The position numbers and the translations under genes are program-made. Source: Ravibacter sp964562455 (GTDB taxonomy: Bacteria; Bacteroidota; Bacteroidia; Cytophagales; Spirosomataceae). Taken from it: a DNA stretch of 64,000 nucleotides. Of the stretch, positions 1 to 9,309 are shown in pieces. The notes beneath the pieces are model-generated. The model saw only the letters and a list, made by a program, of their open reading frames with translations. It was not told where the DNA came from and did not search any database. The stretch is taken from positions 22,332 to 86,331 of the forward strand of contig CAZLTN010000015.1 in NCBI GenBank assembly GCA_964562455.1, given 5' to 3'. Each line of letters begins with the position of its first letter. Within the stretch, counting starts at the first letter, position 1.

Positions 1-8
1 TATGCTGA

Positions 9-75
9 TTGAAAGCTGTCAGCCGTTTGCCATCAGCTTTCAGAGGCTTCCGAAAGTCAATAGTAAACGGCTGAC
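9..75. repeat. Intergenic inverted repeats with two competing pairings
   Basis: This non-coding stretch lies just downstream of the SusD gene. GTCAGCCGTTT at 18-28 pairs with AAACGGCTGAC at 65-75 (11 bp, perfect). TGAAAGCTG at 10-18 can pair with CAGCTTTCA at 34-42. The two helices cross, so they would either compete or form a pseudoknot. No T-tract follows on either strand, so an ordinary intrinsic terminator is not supported. It may be a remnant of a dispersed repeat or a 3'-end structure protecting the susCD transcript. Confidence 0.45.
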
Positions 76-90
76 AATAAGCAGGCTGCC

Positions 91-1602
91 TTAGAAATTG
101 GGGCTCAGGTCGGCCTCTACCGCCGGGAGCGGATAGTAATCGTCAAGAACGGTGAAAGCGTTTGATGGTGGCACCGTTGCGGCATCGGGGTAATAGTATT
201 TTACCGGATCGGCTTTAACCCGCTGTCCGAAGGGCTCAATGAACTCCTTTACCCTTCCTGTTCTCACCAGGTCAAACCAGCGCTTGTTTTCAAAGGCGAG
301 CTCAACACGTCTTTCTTTGAAGATAATCTCGCGCAGGGCGCCGGTGGCAGTCTCGGTGATATCGGCCAGTCCTGCGCGTTTCCTGACCAGGTTGAGATGA
401 GGAAGCGCCTGTGCGCCTTTTCCCTGCTCATTAAGAGCTTCCGCCAGGAACAACAGCACTTCCGAGTAGCGGTATACCGGCCAGTTCTGCCCTGTATTTC
501 CGTGGACGGAATGTTTCCGGGCGTATTTTTTAATGTAAGGATATACTTTGTCGGCTCTGAGGCTCCCGCTCAGGGTTACATAGCCGATAGAAATATCCTT
601 CCTGAGATCGCCCTTTTCGTAGGCTTCAATGATATCCGGCGTAGGAATGTTGTTGTTTTCGCCGGATATGCTTTGCGGGTTGCCGGTACCGGTGATAGGA
701 ACGAGCTCCTGGGCGGTGATGGGTGCGGGTATGAACTGGTAAATCTGGTTACCGTTAAGACCCGCTGATCCTTCCATATACTGCACTTCAAATAGCGACT
801 CTGCGTTATTCTTGTTCGAAGCCGTTAGGGAAAAGGCGTTGTCGTAGTCCGGCATGAGTGAATACTGTCCTGAATTGACGATAGCCGTAAGCAGCGCTTC
901 CGCACCGGCCCAGTTTTTCTGTACCATGTAGAGGTTAGCAAGCAGCATACTGGCCGCTCCCGACGTCACCCTGCCGGCTTGCTGCTCCGATTTTGAAGGA
1001 AGGAGCGGTATGGCAGTTTCGAGGTCCGATTTGATCTGCGCGTAGAGCTCAGCTGCCTGCGACAGCGGTTTGGATGCCCCCTGGCGTGTCGTAACGGGCT
1101 CCAGGTGGAGAGGGGCCTTCCCGAAGTAGCGGACCAGCTCGAAATAGGCGAACGCTCTCAGGAAAAGCGCCTGCCCTTTGATATTCGCTTTTGCTTTGGC
1201 ATCAAAATCGACCTCGTCGATGCGCGAAAGGATTTCATTGGTACGCGCAATAATGACGTAGTCCTGGCGGTATTGCTGGAGAACGTTGTCGTTGGTAGTC
1301 AGGTTGTTGGACACGGGTATGCAAAAGTCCGCGAGGTTCTGGGTATTATCTACCGCGCCAAACAACCGGTTTCTTGCGTAGTGCGTATTGTCGGAGTGCA
1401 TTTCCCCGAGCTTCCACGCCCTGTCATTAAAGATGGTTCTCAGCGGCACGTAGGCTGCGTTGACCGCCTGTCTGAAATCTGATTCGGTTTTAAAGAAGGT
1501 GGCCGAGCTCAGTTGGGTTTCGGGTACTACCGATAGAAACCCCTCCTGGCATCCTGTTGCAACCAGCGTTAGCAACCCGACCGCAATAATATATCTTTTC
1601 AT
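91..1602 (-). CDS. SusD/RagB-family outer-membrane nutrient-binding lipoprotein
   Basis: A protein of about 503 aa that should sit on the outer surface of the outer membrane and pass substrate to its SusC partner. It has a short signal peptide with a lipobox (VATGC, Cys near residue 18). The N-terminal half has the SusD-like TPR fold, with helices such as the ALFLRAFAYFELVRYFG segment. The C-terminal half has the RagB/SusD pattern, with LFLAEALNEQGKG and an E-rich RRVELAFENKRWFDL motif. The start is placed at ATG 1602; a TTG three codons upstream is also open but gives no better signal peptide. The susC gene lies 47 bp upstream on the same strand, so the two are surely cotranscribed. No glycosidase, sulfatase or peptidase is adjacent, so the substrate cannot be named. 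Confidence 0.95.
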   Translation of the reverse strand: MKRYIIAVGLLTLVATGCQEGFLSVVPETQLSSATFFKTESDFRQAVNAAYVPLRTIFNDRAWKLGEMHSDNTHYARNRLFGAVDNTQNLADFCIPVSNNLTTNDNVLQQYRQDYVIIARTNEILSRIDEVDFDAKAKANIKGQALFLRAFAYFELVRYFGKAPLHLEPVTTRQGASKPLSQAAELYAQIKSDLETAIPLLPSKSEQQAGRVTSGAASMLLANLYMVQKNWAGAEALLTAIVNSGQYSLMPDYDNAFSLTASNKNNAESLFEVQYMEGSAGLNGNQIYQFIPAPITAQELVPITGTGNPQSISGENNNIPTPDIIEAYEKGDLRKDISIGYVTLSGSLRADKVYPYIKKYARKHSVHGNTGQNWPVYRYSEVLLFLAEALNEQGKGAQALPHLNLVRKRAGLADITETATGALREIIFKERRVELAFENKRWFDLVRTGRVKEFIEPFGQRVKADPVKYYYPDAATVPPSNAFTVLDDYYPLPAVEADLSPNF

Positions 1603-1649
1603 ACTTGTCAATATTTTATTTCTGAACAGACTAACTGATCCTTACTGAA

Positions 1650-4600
1650 CTAAAAATTAAGGTTGAGACCAACGGTGAAAGTTCTCGGGATAGGGTAGTT
1701 GGAATAATCGATACCCTGGCTGAGATTTCCTCCATCGCTGTTCCCGGCGTTATTGCCACTGGTTTCCGGATTGTTGCCTCCCCAATATTTGGTAAATACA
1801 TAAGCCTGCTGAACGGAAGCATAGAGCCGGGCAGACTGGAAGTACCTTGTTTTGGCGGGAATCGTATAGCCCAGTGTTATATTTTTGATGGTAAAGAAGG
1901 ACGCATCGAATACGAAGTGGCTGCTGGCCCAGTCACGCTCGAGGCCGGTCAGGTTACCGTCGCGGCGTGCAGTTTGCCCGAAGACACCCGCACCGGGAGT
2001 GATCATGGTGTAAGTTCCGTCAGGATTTCTCTGGGCCCTGAAGCGATCATTTGCTTTTCTGACCATGTTGAATACACCGTCGAGGTTGGCTGTACTGTAA
2101 AGGTGGCGCATCCATAGCTCGTTACCCTGAGAACCGGAACCGGTAATTTCAAAATCCCAGTTTTTGTATTTCAGAGAGTTGGTGATACCGTAAGTGAAAT
2201 CAGGGAAAGGATTACCGATAATGGTCCTGTCATCTTTATCCCCGCCGTTGGTGATTACGCCGTCGTTGTTCATATCCCTGTATTTGATACCACCCACAAC
2301 CGATCTTCCGGGTACAACAGGTGAACTGGTCAGCTCGCTCTGATTCATATAGTAACCGTCTTTTACCAACCCGTAAAATTGCCCGAAAGGCTTGCCTACC
2401 TGGGTGATGTGGAACGTGCCGTATACCCTGTCGATACCGTCGGCAAGCGCTACGACGCGGTTCCGGTTGAAAGAGATATTAAAGTTGGTAGTCCACTTGA
2501 AGTCACCTACAAAGTTTTTACTGGTAATCGAGAACTCATGACCCCAGAATTTAAGCTCACCAATATTGTCGTTGAAGTTGGCGAAGCCCGATTCCTGGGG
2601 AAGCTGCACTGCATAGAGCAGATTGGTGGTGCGTTTGGTGTAATAATCGTAGATAAACTGGATGCGGTCGTTGAAAAGCCCGAGATCGAGGCCCATATCA
2701 AACTGTTTCGTTGTCTCCCAACCGAGGTTGAGATTGGCAAGCGAGGTAACGGCCGCCCCGGTATTGACCTGTTCGCCAAAAGCTGTATTGACGGTGTTGT
2801 TGATCAGGGCATATTGCGTGTAGTTACCGATGTTGTTGTTCCCGATCACGCCGTAGCTGGCCCTGAGCTTTGCAAAAGACACCTGCCTGACAGGCTCCAT
2901 GAATGTTTCATCCGAAAGCACCCATCCTGCGGAAGCCGAAGGGAAAGTTCCCCACAGGTTGTTGGCGCCGAACCTCGACGACCCGTCCGCCCGGACAGCG
3001 GCAGTGAAAAGGTATTTTCCTTTGAAGTTGTAGGTAAGCCTGGAAATGTATGAAGCCAGCGTCCATTCATTGATACCATTCAACGTTCCGTTACGTCTGA
3101 TATTCAGCGCGCCCTGTATGGTCGGAAGACGGTCGTCGGCATAAGTATCGCCTTCGATACGATCGAACTCCTGCCTGTATCGTTGTTTGGTAAATCCGCC
3201 CAGGATCTCGAAATTATGGTTACCGATGCTTTTGGTATAGGTAATCATGTTTTCATTAAGCCATCCCATGTTTTCCAGGCTTTGCCTGATGCTTACCGCC
3301 GTGGTCGGAACCGGGACGTTCATCGCACTTGTAGCAGTCGAAGGGTTGAAGAAAAACCATTTCCGGTTGAGGTATTCGATGTTGAGGGAAGACCGCAGCT
3401 TCAGCCCTTTGATGGGTTCATACTGGATATAGGTGTTCCCGAGCAGGTTGATATCCCTGGTTTCGTTGGTCAGTTCTTTTGCCGCCCTTACCCAGTTCGG
3501 ATAATTGAATATGTTTCCGGTATTGCCGGGGAAATTATTATAGAGGGTCAGCTCGCCGTTCTGGTCATAAATAGGCATTACGGGCCAGGTATGGAGCGCG
3601 TTGAAAAGGATACCGGTTCCGCGATCGCCGTCAGTGCGGGGAGTATTGTCGAATACATATTGCGGGGCTACGTTAAAGCCGATCGATACTTTGTCGGAGA
3701 CATCATATTTGTTGTTGAGCCTCAGTGTATATCTTTTGTATTCGTTGTTGATCACGATCCCCTGCTGGTTGAAAATACCTGCTACGACCGAGGAGCTCAT
3801 ATTTTCCTTGTGCGTGGTGACCGACAGGTTATAGCTCTGAATCGGCGCCCGCCTGAGTACTGCATCATACCAGTCGTTATTTTTGTCGCGGTATTGAGCG
3901 GGGTTCTGAAATTGTTCCGGGACCGCATCGCCTGCATCTTCATATGATTGCTTTTTGAACAATGCAAATTCTTCCGCGTTCATCATTTCCAGCCGTCCTT
4001 TTTCAGGGACTTTCTGGGTACCTACATAGGCGCTGAAGCCGACGGTTGTCTTTCCCGGCTTTGCACTTTTTGTAGTGATCAGCACGACCCCGTTGGCCGC
4101 ACGCGAACCATACAGGGAAGTAGAGGCGGCGTCCTTGAGAACGGAGATATCTTCAATTTCATCGGGGTTCAGGTTCCCGATATTCCCCGTGATGGGGAAA
4201 CCGTCCACTACATACAGCGGATCGCTGCCCGCGGAAACCGATACCTGGCCCCTGATACGTACTGTCATTCCTTGCCCGGGTTTCCCGGTAGCCTGGTTGA
4301 TTTGCACCCCTGCCAGACGGCCCTGCAGTTTCTGAGTAACCTGCGCTACGGGCAAGTCGCGAAGCTCGTCAGCCTTAATCGTTTGTACGGATCCTGTAAC
4401 TTCTCTTTTCAACTGGCTTCCGTATCCTACAACCACTACTTCCGTAAGTGACTGGTTGTCTTCTTTCATCGCGATTTCGAGAAAGCTTCCGGAGCCTATT
4501 GCGACATCCTGGGCCAGATACCCGATAAAGGATACCGTCAGAGTGGTAACCCGGTCGGGGACAGTCAGGCTGAACTCACCGTTATGATCGGTGGATGTTC

Positions 4601-5096
4601 CGCTATTGGTCCCTTTGGCGAGAACGCTTACCCCGATCATTCCACTGCCTTTTTCGTCCGTAACTTTTCCCTTTATGGTACGATCGGGCGGCGCATTGTT
4701 AAGAAGCAAGGTCTCATCGGCCCTGGTTTTGTTTGACTTCAGCACGATACGCCCCGACATCACATTATAGGTGATATCAAGCGGAACAAACAGACGGGTA
4801 AGTGTAGACCTCAGATCTTCGTTGTCTGTTACAATGGAGATCTTCCGGTTTGCCTTGATATGTTCCTGGCTGTAAATGAACCGTATACCCGTTTCGGATT
4901 CGAGCTTTGACAGGACGTCTTTAAGATCAGCGTTCCTGAAATTCAGCGATACTTTTTTTTTCATTAAGCTTTGCCCGTAAATGCCGGTGCCGAACGACAG
5001 GTTTGTACAGAAGGCGATAAGAGCAAGCTGAGTGAAAGTGAGTTTCATAAGATAAAGCAATTGACCGTGCAATTGTTTAGATCTACACTTGTACAT
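1650..5096 (-). CDS. SusC/RagA-family TonB-dependent receptor with N-terminal STN domain
   Basis: An outer-membrane TonB-dependent importer of about 1150 aa. Order of domains: signal sequence; STN (secretin/TonB short N-terminal) domain, about residues 50-105, which in FecA-like receptors contacts the FecR anti-sigma factor; carboxypeptidase-regulatory-like domain, about 140-215; plug with the SusC signature LYVVDGFPI and an EDISVLKDA segment, about 220-335; then the long beta-barrel ending in Phe. The STN domain and the sigma/anti-sigma pair just upstream indicate transcriptional autoinduction when substrate binds. ATG 5096 is preferred over ATG 5135 because a perfect hairpin ends six bases before the latter; ATG 5048 (MKLTFTQLAL) is also possible. 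The gene is cotranscribed with the SusD gene downstream. Confidence 0.95.
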   Translation of the reverse strand: MYKCRSKQLHGQLLYLMKLTFTQLALIAFCTNLSFGTGIYGQSLMKKKVSLNFRNADLKDVLSKLESETGIRFIYSQEHIKANRKISIVTDNEDLRSTLTRLFVPLDITYNVMSGRIVLKSNKTRADETLLLNNAPPDRTIKGKVTDEKGSGMIGVSVLAKGTNSGTSTDHNGEFSLTVPDRVTTLTVSFIGYLAQDVAIGSGSFLEIAMKEDNQSLTEVVVVGYGSQLKREVTGSVQTIKADELRDLPVAQVTQKLQGRLAGVQINQATGKPGQGMTVRIRGQVSVSAGSDPLYVVDGFPITGNIGNLNPDEIEDISVLKDAASTSLYGSRAANGVVLITTKSAKPGKTTVGFSAYVGTQKVPEKGRLEMMNAEEFALFKKQSYEDAGDAVPEQFQNPAQYRDKNNDWYDAVLRRAPIQSYNLSVTTHKENMSSSVVAGIFNQQGIVINNEYKRYTLRLNNKYDVSDKVSIGFNVAPQYVFDNTPRTDGDRGTGILFNALHTWPVMPIYDQNGELTLYNNFPGNTGNIFNYPNWVRAAKELTNETRDINLLGNTYIQYEPIKGLKLRSSLNIEYLNRKWFFFNPSTATSAMNVPVPTTAVSIRQSLENMGWLNENMITYTKSIGNHNFEILGGFTKQRYRQEFDRIEGDTYADDRLPTIQGALNIRRNGTLNGINEWTLASYISRLTYNFKGKYLFTAAVRADGSSRFGANNLWGTFPSASAGWVLSDETFMEPVRQVSFAKLRASYGVIGNNNIGNYTQYALINNTVNTAFGEQVNTGAAVTSLANLNLGWETTKQFDMGLDLGLFNDRIQFIYDYYTKRTTNLLYAVQLPQESGFANFNDNIGELKFWGHEFSITSKNFVGDFKWTTNFNISFNRNRVVALADGIDRVYGTFHITQVGKPFGQFYGLVKDGYYMNQSELTSSPVVPGRSVVGGIKYRDMNNDGVITNGGDKDDRTIIGNPFPDFTYGITNSLKYKNWDFEITGSGSQGNELWMRHLYSTANLDGVFNMVRKANDRFRAQRNPDGTYTMITPGAGVFGQTARRDGNLTGLERDWASSHFVFDASFFTIKNITLGYTIPAKTRYFQSARLYASVQQAYVFTKYWGGNNPETSGNNAGNSDGGNLSQGIDYSNYPIPRTFTVGLNLNF

Positions 5097-5140
5097 AGAT
5101 TTGTAAAGTTTTGTTTGAATTGAGAAAACGGACAAGACTT

Positions 5141-5198
5141 CATGCTTCCGGGAAGAAGCATGAGACTAATCAGCCGGCGGTATTAGGACTACCGCCGG
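5141..5198. repeat. Two adjacent perfect hairpins upstream of susC
   Basis: CATGCTTC at 5141-5148 pairs with GAAGCATG at 5155-5162 (8 bp, 6-nt loop). CCGGCGGTA at 5174-5182 pairs with TACCGCCGG at 5190-5198 (9 bp, 7-nt loop). Both lie between fecR and susC on the minus strand. Neither is followed by a T-tract, so simple termination is doubtful. A role in mRNA processing, attenuation or leader structure for susC is possible but not shown. Confidence 0.5.
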
Positions 5199-5361
5199 TT
5201 CTTTCGAAAGCGGCGTATACTATCTACATAGGGAAAAACCAGGAATAGGATGAATAATGAGTTGCTTAACACAACTAAGTCGTATTGTATGCGGCAAATC
5301 CTAAACCGGTTAAATAAAAAAAATGAATATTTATAATTTGCTACCGGACGGCCGTCCGGCG

Positions 5362-6402
5362 CTACAGGCAGTTCCCGCTGATAATCAATGCAGTTTCCCG
5401 GATTTCAAACGACATTCCTGTAGAGAAACAAATGATTTCAAGTTTTTCCAGGAGGGGGAGATCGTTAATGTCGCCTGTAAACGTGCAGTTACCTGTTTCC
5501 GGGGTATCCAGCCGGATGTCGAGGTCATACTGAGCCGAAATGACATCGAAGACTTTATCAAGAGGGGTTTTATCGAAAAGATAATTGAAGCGGATTTCCT
5601 GGTTGGCAGTGCTTACTTTTTTAATGGAGGTAATCCTGGGGCCTTCTACCTGGCTTTTGGCTGAGAAAGATGCGCTTTGATTAGGTAGCAACGTTACGAG
5701 AGATATTTTTTCCGGCTTGCTTTGCTCTTCTCCGGCAGGTTCATTTTTGAATACAGATACCTTACCGGTTCTGACAATGACTTCTACGGATTTTGATTCA
5801 GAAGACGATCTGATCCAGAAACTTGTTCCCAGGACCTTCGTGACGATTTCCTCACACAGCACCGAAAAAGGGAGGTCCGGATTGTGTGATATTTCGAAAA
5901 AGCCGTTTCCGGCCAGCAGGGTTTTCCTGTGTTTTTTACCGAATCCTTCCACACAGGTCAGCGAGCTGCCGGGCGAAAGCAAAACTGTCGATCCGTCATT
6001 CAGCAGGATTAACCTGTTGCTGGTACTGGTATTGGTAAACAGCGTTTCCTTATGGGTGGTTGGTGCAATTTTCTTTGCCAGCGGAGTTTCGGCTTTTTTG
6101 CCGTCATACATAAAATAAAAGATCAGAGCTCCCAGAATGAGCGAGGCAGCGACGGCGACCCGGTACAGGATTTTCTTTGAGGTGCTTTTATACGAGCTTT
6201 TATGCAGGGGCATATGGGCCGTTTTTTCTCCCAGAATAGCGGCCAGGCTCCTTTCTTTTCTTTCCAGTATTTCTTCAGACGATAAATCTTCTTTGTCCTG
6301 AGCAATGTTTTCAAACCAGGTATCGATCCTGCTGATTTCTTCAGGAGTAGCGAGACCCTTACGGAATCGTTCAAGAAGTTCAGAGAATTCGGAGGGGGTC
6401 AT
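5362..6402 (-). CDS. FecR-family anti-sigma factor
   Basis: A 346-aa single-pass inner-membrane regulator. The cytoplasmic N-terminus (about 1-85) should bind the FecI-type sigma factor. One transmembrane helix (VAVAASLILGALIFYFMY, about 84-101) is followed by a periplasmic FecR domain (about 120-225) and a C-terminal STN-like/DUF4974 domain (about 270-346, with the FNYLFDKTPLDKVFDVI pattern) that should contact the STN domain of the SusC protein. It lies 113 bp downstream of the sigma-factor gene and about 265 bp upstream of susC, all on one strand, which is the standard sigma/anti-sigma/SusC/SusD order in Bacteroidota. Confidence 0.93.
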   Translation of the reverse strand: MTPSEFSELLERFRKGLATPEEISRIDTWFENIAQDKEDLSSEEILERKERSLAAILGEKTAHMPLHKSSYKSTSKKILYRVAVAASLILGALIFYFMYDGKKAETPLAKKIAPTTHKETLFTNTSTSNRLILLNDGSTVLLSPGSSLTCVEGFGKKHRKTLLAGNGFFEISHNPDLPFSVLCEEIVTKVLGTSFWIRSSSESKSVEVIVRTGKVSVFKNEPAGEEQSKPEKISLVTLLPNQSASFSAKSQVEGPRITSIKKVSTANQEIRFNYLFDKTPLDKVFDVISAQYDLDIRLDTPETGNCTFTGDINDLPLLEKLEIICFSTGMSFEIRETALIISGNCL

Positions 6403-6515
6403 AGTGTGATTTGTTTTGGAACAGGTGATAAGCGAGTCTTTAACTATCAGTCGCGTAGGCTGGCCAAACTCCTAAATAATATTAAAGAGAAAGAGATTTT
6501 CTATGTGTTGCTTTT

Positions 6516-7082
6516 TTAAAAGGAAATGTTTTTAAGATACATTTTTACGGTTTTCAGCGATTTGGTAAGATGATATTCGATTGCTTTTTCTGATAGCTGA
6601 AAATACTCGGCAATAGTTTCTTTCTTCCAGTCCAGAAAATGATTGAGCCAGAATATCCGCTTCGTGGTCTCGGAGAGTTGCTCCATCCCCTGCTGTACAA
6701 GTGCAGGAATATCATTATAGTCAAGAATATGCTGGTCTGCACTGCTGATTTCTAGGAATGCCTTATGATATTCCAAAAAGTTCTTTTGTGCGGTCTTATG
6801 TCGTATATGATCGATAACGGCAAATTTAGCAGCCGCAGAAAGATAGTTCTCCAGGTTCTGAATGCGCTCTATGTCCTGCTTTTCCCATAGATCGGTAAAG
6901 ATATCCTGTACGATTTCTTCTGCTATTTCCTTATCCTGGAGGCGCCGGTAAGTTATTTGGAAAAGCTTATGCCAATATCTCTCATATATTTCGACAAATA
7001 TTTCTTTTTTAGATCGCTTTCTTTCGCAGCCGGTTGTTCCGGACACATTGTTCTCGGCAGGTTCGGTATCTGAGTATGTCAT
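6516..7082 (-). CDS. FecI-type ECF RNA polymerase sigma factor
   Basis: An extracytoplasmic-function sigma factor of 188 aa. Region 2 is seen in LFQITYRRLQDKEIAEEIVQ and DIFTDLWEKQD (about 38-80), continuing to the -10-recognising ENYLSAAAKFAVIDHIRHK segment. Region 4 is the helix-turn-helix near 140-182 (WLNHFLDWKKETIAEYFQLS). It heads the FecR-SusC-SusD cassette and is expected to drive it once FecR releases it. About 30 N-terminal residues rich in charged and polar amino acids precede region 2; ATG 7082 is the only good start seen. Confidence 0.93.
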   Translation of the reverse strand: MTYSDTEPAENNVSGTTGCERKRSKKEIFVEIYERYWHKLFQITYRRLQDKEIAEEIVQDIFTDLWEKQDIERIQNLENYLSAAAKFAVIDHIRHKTAQKNFLEYHKAFLEISSADQHILDYNDIPALVQQGMEQLSETTKRIFWLNHFLDWKKETIAEYFQLSEKAIEYHLTKSLKTVKMYLKNISF

Positions 7083-7240
7083 ATTGAGCCATTCGAATGG
7101 GTAATATTATATTATGCACTCGAATAAGCTAATTTTGCAATACGTTTAAACTTTGCCATCCTGCGCTATGCTGATATTCGTGGATTGGCCTCACTTCTGC
7201 AGATTCCCGGATGAAGTGCCGCCGACACCCCGGATCCGTA

Positions 7241-8401
7241 TCAGTTCCGGATAGTCCTCGGTGCAATCGGTGTGACGTCCAAACGGCTGTCGTCGAGGGT
7301 TTTGATCTGCTCCGGGCCGTTGTCAGGATCGTTTTCGTTCCTGATACGCTCGTTTTCCGACTGGCTGATACGCCAGAGGCCGTTCCGGGCCGGAACATAC
7401 CCCGGGTTGATCTCGAGTTCCTTTTCATAGTATGATTTCGCCGTATTGAAGCGCCACATCTTCTCCTGGCAGAAGCCTATCAGGTAGTTTATGGCGGTGT
7501 AACCGGGCTTTTTCTGCTGAATGTCTTCGTAGATCCTCAGCGCAGCCCCGTAGTTTCTTGATTTTGTATAAAGCGCTGCCATTTCCGCGAGAATATCCGT
7601 GTTTCCTTTGTCGGCCTGGATCGCTTTCGTATAGTATATCAATGCACTGTCCGGAGCAGATCGTTCGCTGTACAGCCTGCCCATTTCTATCAGCAGCCCG
7701 GTATTGGAAGGAAAATATTGGAGCCCCTTACCGAGGATGCGCTGCGCATTCCCGAAATCGCCTCTTTTGGTATAGATTTCCGAGGTACGCTGGTATGCCC
7801 TGAAGAACTCCGGGTTTAATTCCAGCGCTTTTTCCATAGAGAGCACGCCCTGCAGTGTATCTCCTGTCCTGGTTTGCAGCATCCCCTGCACGTAATGTAC
7901 CGATGCTTCGTAAGGAGCCAGCGCCAGGACGCCGTTTATATACCGGGCAGACTCGCTGTATTTTTTATTTTCCTGGAGTATGTCCGCCATCAGTATATAC
8001 AGGCGCGGGCTCTTCTGCTGTAGTGCTTCGGCTCTTTCAGCATCCAGGAGGGCGTCGTCGAGGCGGTTTAGTTCCCGGTTGACTATCCCGCGGAGCAGGT
8101 AATATTCGCCGACATTATCTTTTGCGGCAATCGCATGATTGATATCATCGAGAGCCGATCCGAAATCTCCTTTTTCCAGGTAAATTTTCGCACGTTTGTA
8201 ATAGCTCCCCGATAGGTCGATTTTTCTCCTGATACAATCGGTAAGGAAAGCCAGGCGGTCATTTTCCTTCCTGTTTTCAAAATCGGCAGAATAGGGCGGA
8301 GGGATATGCGCGTTGTCATGATCGGTGCCGTTGCAGCCGGAAAGCAGCCGGATCCCGATCCAACACCACATTATTGCTGGTATAAAAAAAGGCCGGCGCA
8401 T
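7241..8401 (-). CDS. TPR-repeat lipoprotein
   Basis: A protein of about 386 aa with a signal sequence and lipobox (LLSGC, Cys near residue 23) followed by about eight tetratricopeptide repeats covering residues 50-355, for example AKIYLEKGDFGSALDDINHA and ALIYYTKAIQADKGNTDIL. TPR arrays are protein-interaction scaffolds; no enzyme domain is visible. ATG 8401 places the signal sequence normally; an upstream in-frame TTG at 8410 would overlap the methyltransferase stop. The gene follows that methyltransferase directly and is probably in the same operon. Partner and function are unknown. Confidence 0.85.
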   Translation of the reverse strand: MRRPFFIPAIMWCWIGIRLLSGCNGTDHDNAHIPPPYSADFENRKENDRLAFLTDCIRRKIDLSGSYYKRAKIYLEKGDFGSALDDINHAIAAKDNVGEYYLLRGIVNRELNRLDDALLDAERAEALQQKSPRLYILMADILQENKKYSESARYINGVLALAPYEASVHYVQGMLQTRTGDTLQGVLSMEKALELNPEFFRAYQRTSEIYTKRGDFGNAQRILGKGLQYFPSNTGLLIEMGRLYSERSAPDSALIYYTKAIQADKGNTDILAEMAALYTKSRNYGAALRIYEDIQQKKPGYTAINYLIGFCQEKMWRFNTAKSYYEKELEINPGYVPARNGLWRISQSENERIRNENDPDNGPEQIKTLDDSRLDVTPIAPRTIRN

Positions 8402-8406
8402 GTCGT

Positions 8407-9288
8407 TCAATGATCGGAAAACCTGAAAAAGATGCCTAGAGGAAGCTTGTTTTCACTTCTGTCGCGGAGAAAAAGTTCGCCGAACTCTTTATTAGGAGCA
8501 TCCGGAAAATGTGCCCTGAACAGGTTTTCCAGGATCATGGCGGAGAAGCCGAGCGAATAGAGATTGATGACCAGGAAGAAGTTCTCTTTTGTCAGAAGCT
8601 GCACCGATAGCTCCAGCAGCTCGTTAATGTGCGACTCAAGAAGCCATTTTTCTCCTGCAGGGCCCCGTCCGTAGGCCGGCGGGTCGAGTATAATCCCGTT
8701 GTACTGTTTGTTCCGCCGTACTTCCCGCTTAACAAATTTCAGCGCATCTTCAACGACCCATCGGATGTTGTCGAGCCCCGACATTTCCATATTGGTGCGG
8801 GCCCAGGAAATAACGGGTTTTACAGCATCCACGTGCGTTACATCGGCCCCCATTTGTTTAGCGGCCAGAGAAGCCATACCGGTGTAGGCAAAAAGATTGA
8901 GGACCGAAGGTTGCGGGACCTGCATCGCCGGGAGTTTCCTGCCTATGTATTCCCAGTTTTCAGCCTGTTCGGGAAACAGCCCAACATGTTTAAAAGAAGA
9001 CAGGGCAAGCTTGCTCTTCAGGTCGAGCAGCCCGGATTTATAGCTGAAAACCCAGTTGTCGGGCATGTTTTTATGCAATATCCACTGCCCTTTTTCATCC
9101 GAGTTCTTGTCGCGCCTGAACACTGCGTCCGCGAGCTCCTGCCATTTTTCTTCAGACAGGCTCTTGCCCCATACCGCCTGCGGTTCGGGGCGCGCCAATA
9201 CAAAGCGGCCGAACCTTTCGAGCTTCTCGAAGCCTCCTGTGTCAATCAATTCGTAGTCGCTGAGCGTATCGGGTGTAATCAGTTGCAC
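8407..9288 (-). CDS. Class I SAM-dependent methyltransferase, RlmI/RlmK-like
   Basis: A 293-aa cytoplasmic methyltransferase. The SAM-binding motif I is VLNLFAYTGMASLAA (about 156-170), followed by the acidic end of strand 2 (THVDAVK), and the substrate-amine/base motif DPPAYGRG near residue 220. This pattern fits enzymes that methylate C5 of cytosine or N2 of guanine in 23S rRNA (RlmI, RlmK/L), but the N-terminal PUA domain of E. coli RlmI is not obvious, so the exact target is uncertain. The start appears to be GTG at 9288. It lies 21 bp after the secreted-protein gene and just before the TPR lipoprotein gene, all on the minus strand. Confidence 0.85.
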   Translation of the reverse strand: MQLITPDTLSDYELIDTGGFEKLERFGRFVLARPEPQAVWGKSLSEEKWQELADAVFRRDKNSDEKGQWILHKNMPDNWVFSYKSGLLDLKSKLALSSFKHVGLFPEQAENWEYIGRKLPAMQVPQPSVLNLFAYTGMASLAAKQMGADVTHVDAVKPVISWARTNMEMSGLDNIRWVVEDALKFVKREVRRNKQYNGIILDPPAYGRGPAGEKWLLESHINELLELSVQLLTKENFFLVINLYSLGFSAMILENLFRAHFPDAPNKEFGELFLRDRSENKLPLGIFFRFSDH

Positions 9289-9309
9289 TTTTTTCCAGGT
9301 TGCTGTTCC

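Noticed and set aside
2379..3947. Long plus-strand ORFs opposite susC (224 and 254 codons)
   Set aside because: Shadow frames of a clear SusC gene; no family resemblance.
7083..7240. Search for a small gene or promoter upstream of the FecI-type sigma gene
   Set aside because: No TAnnTTTG box facing the sigma gene and no ORF with a recognisable feature.
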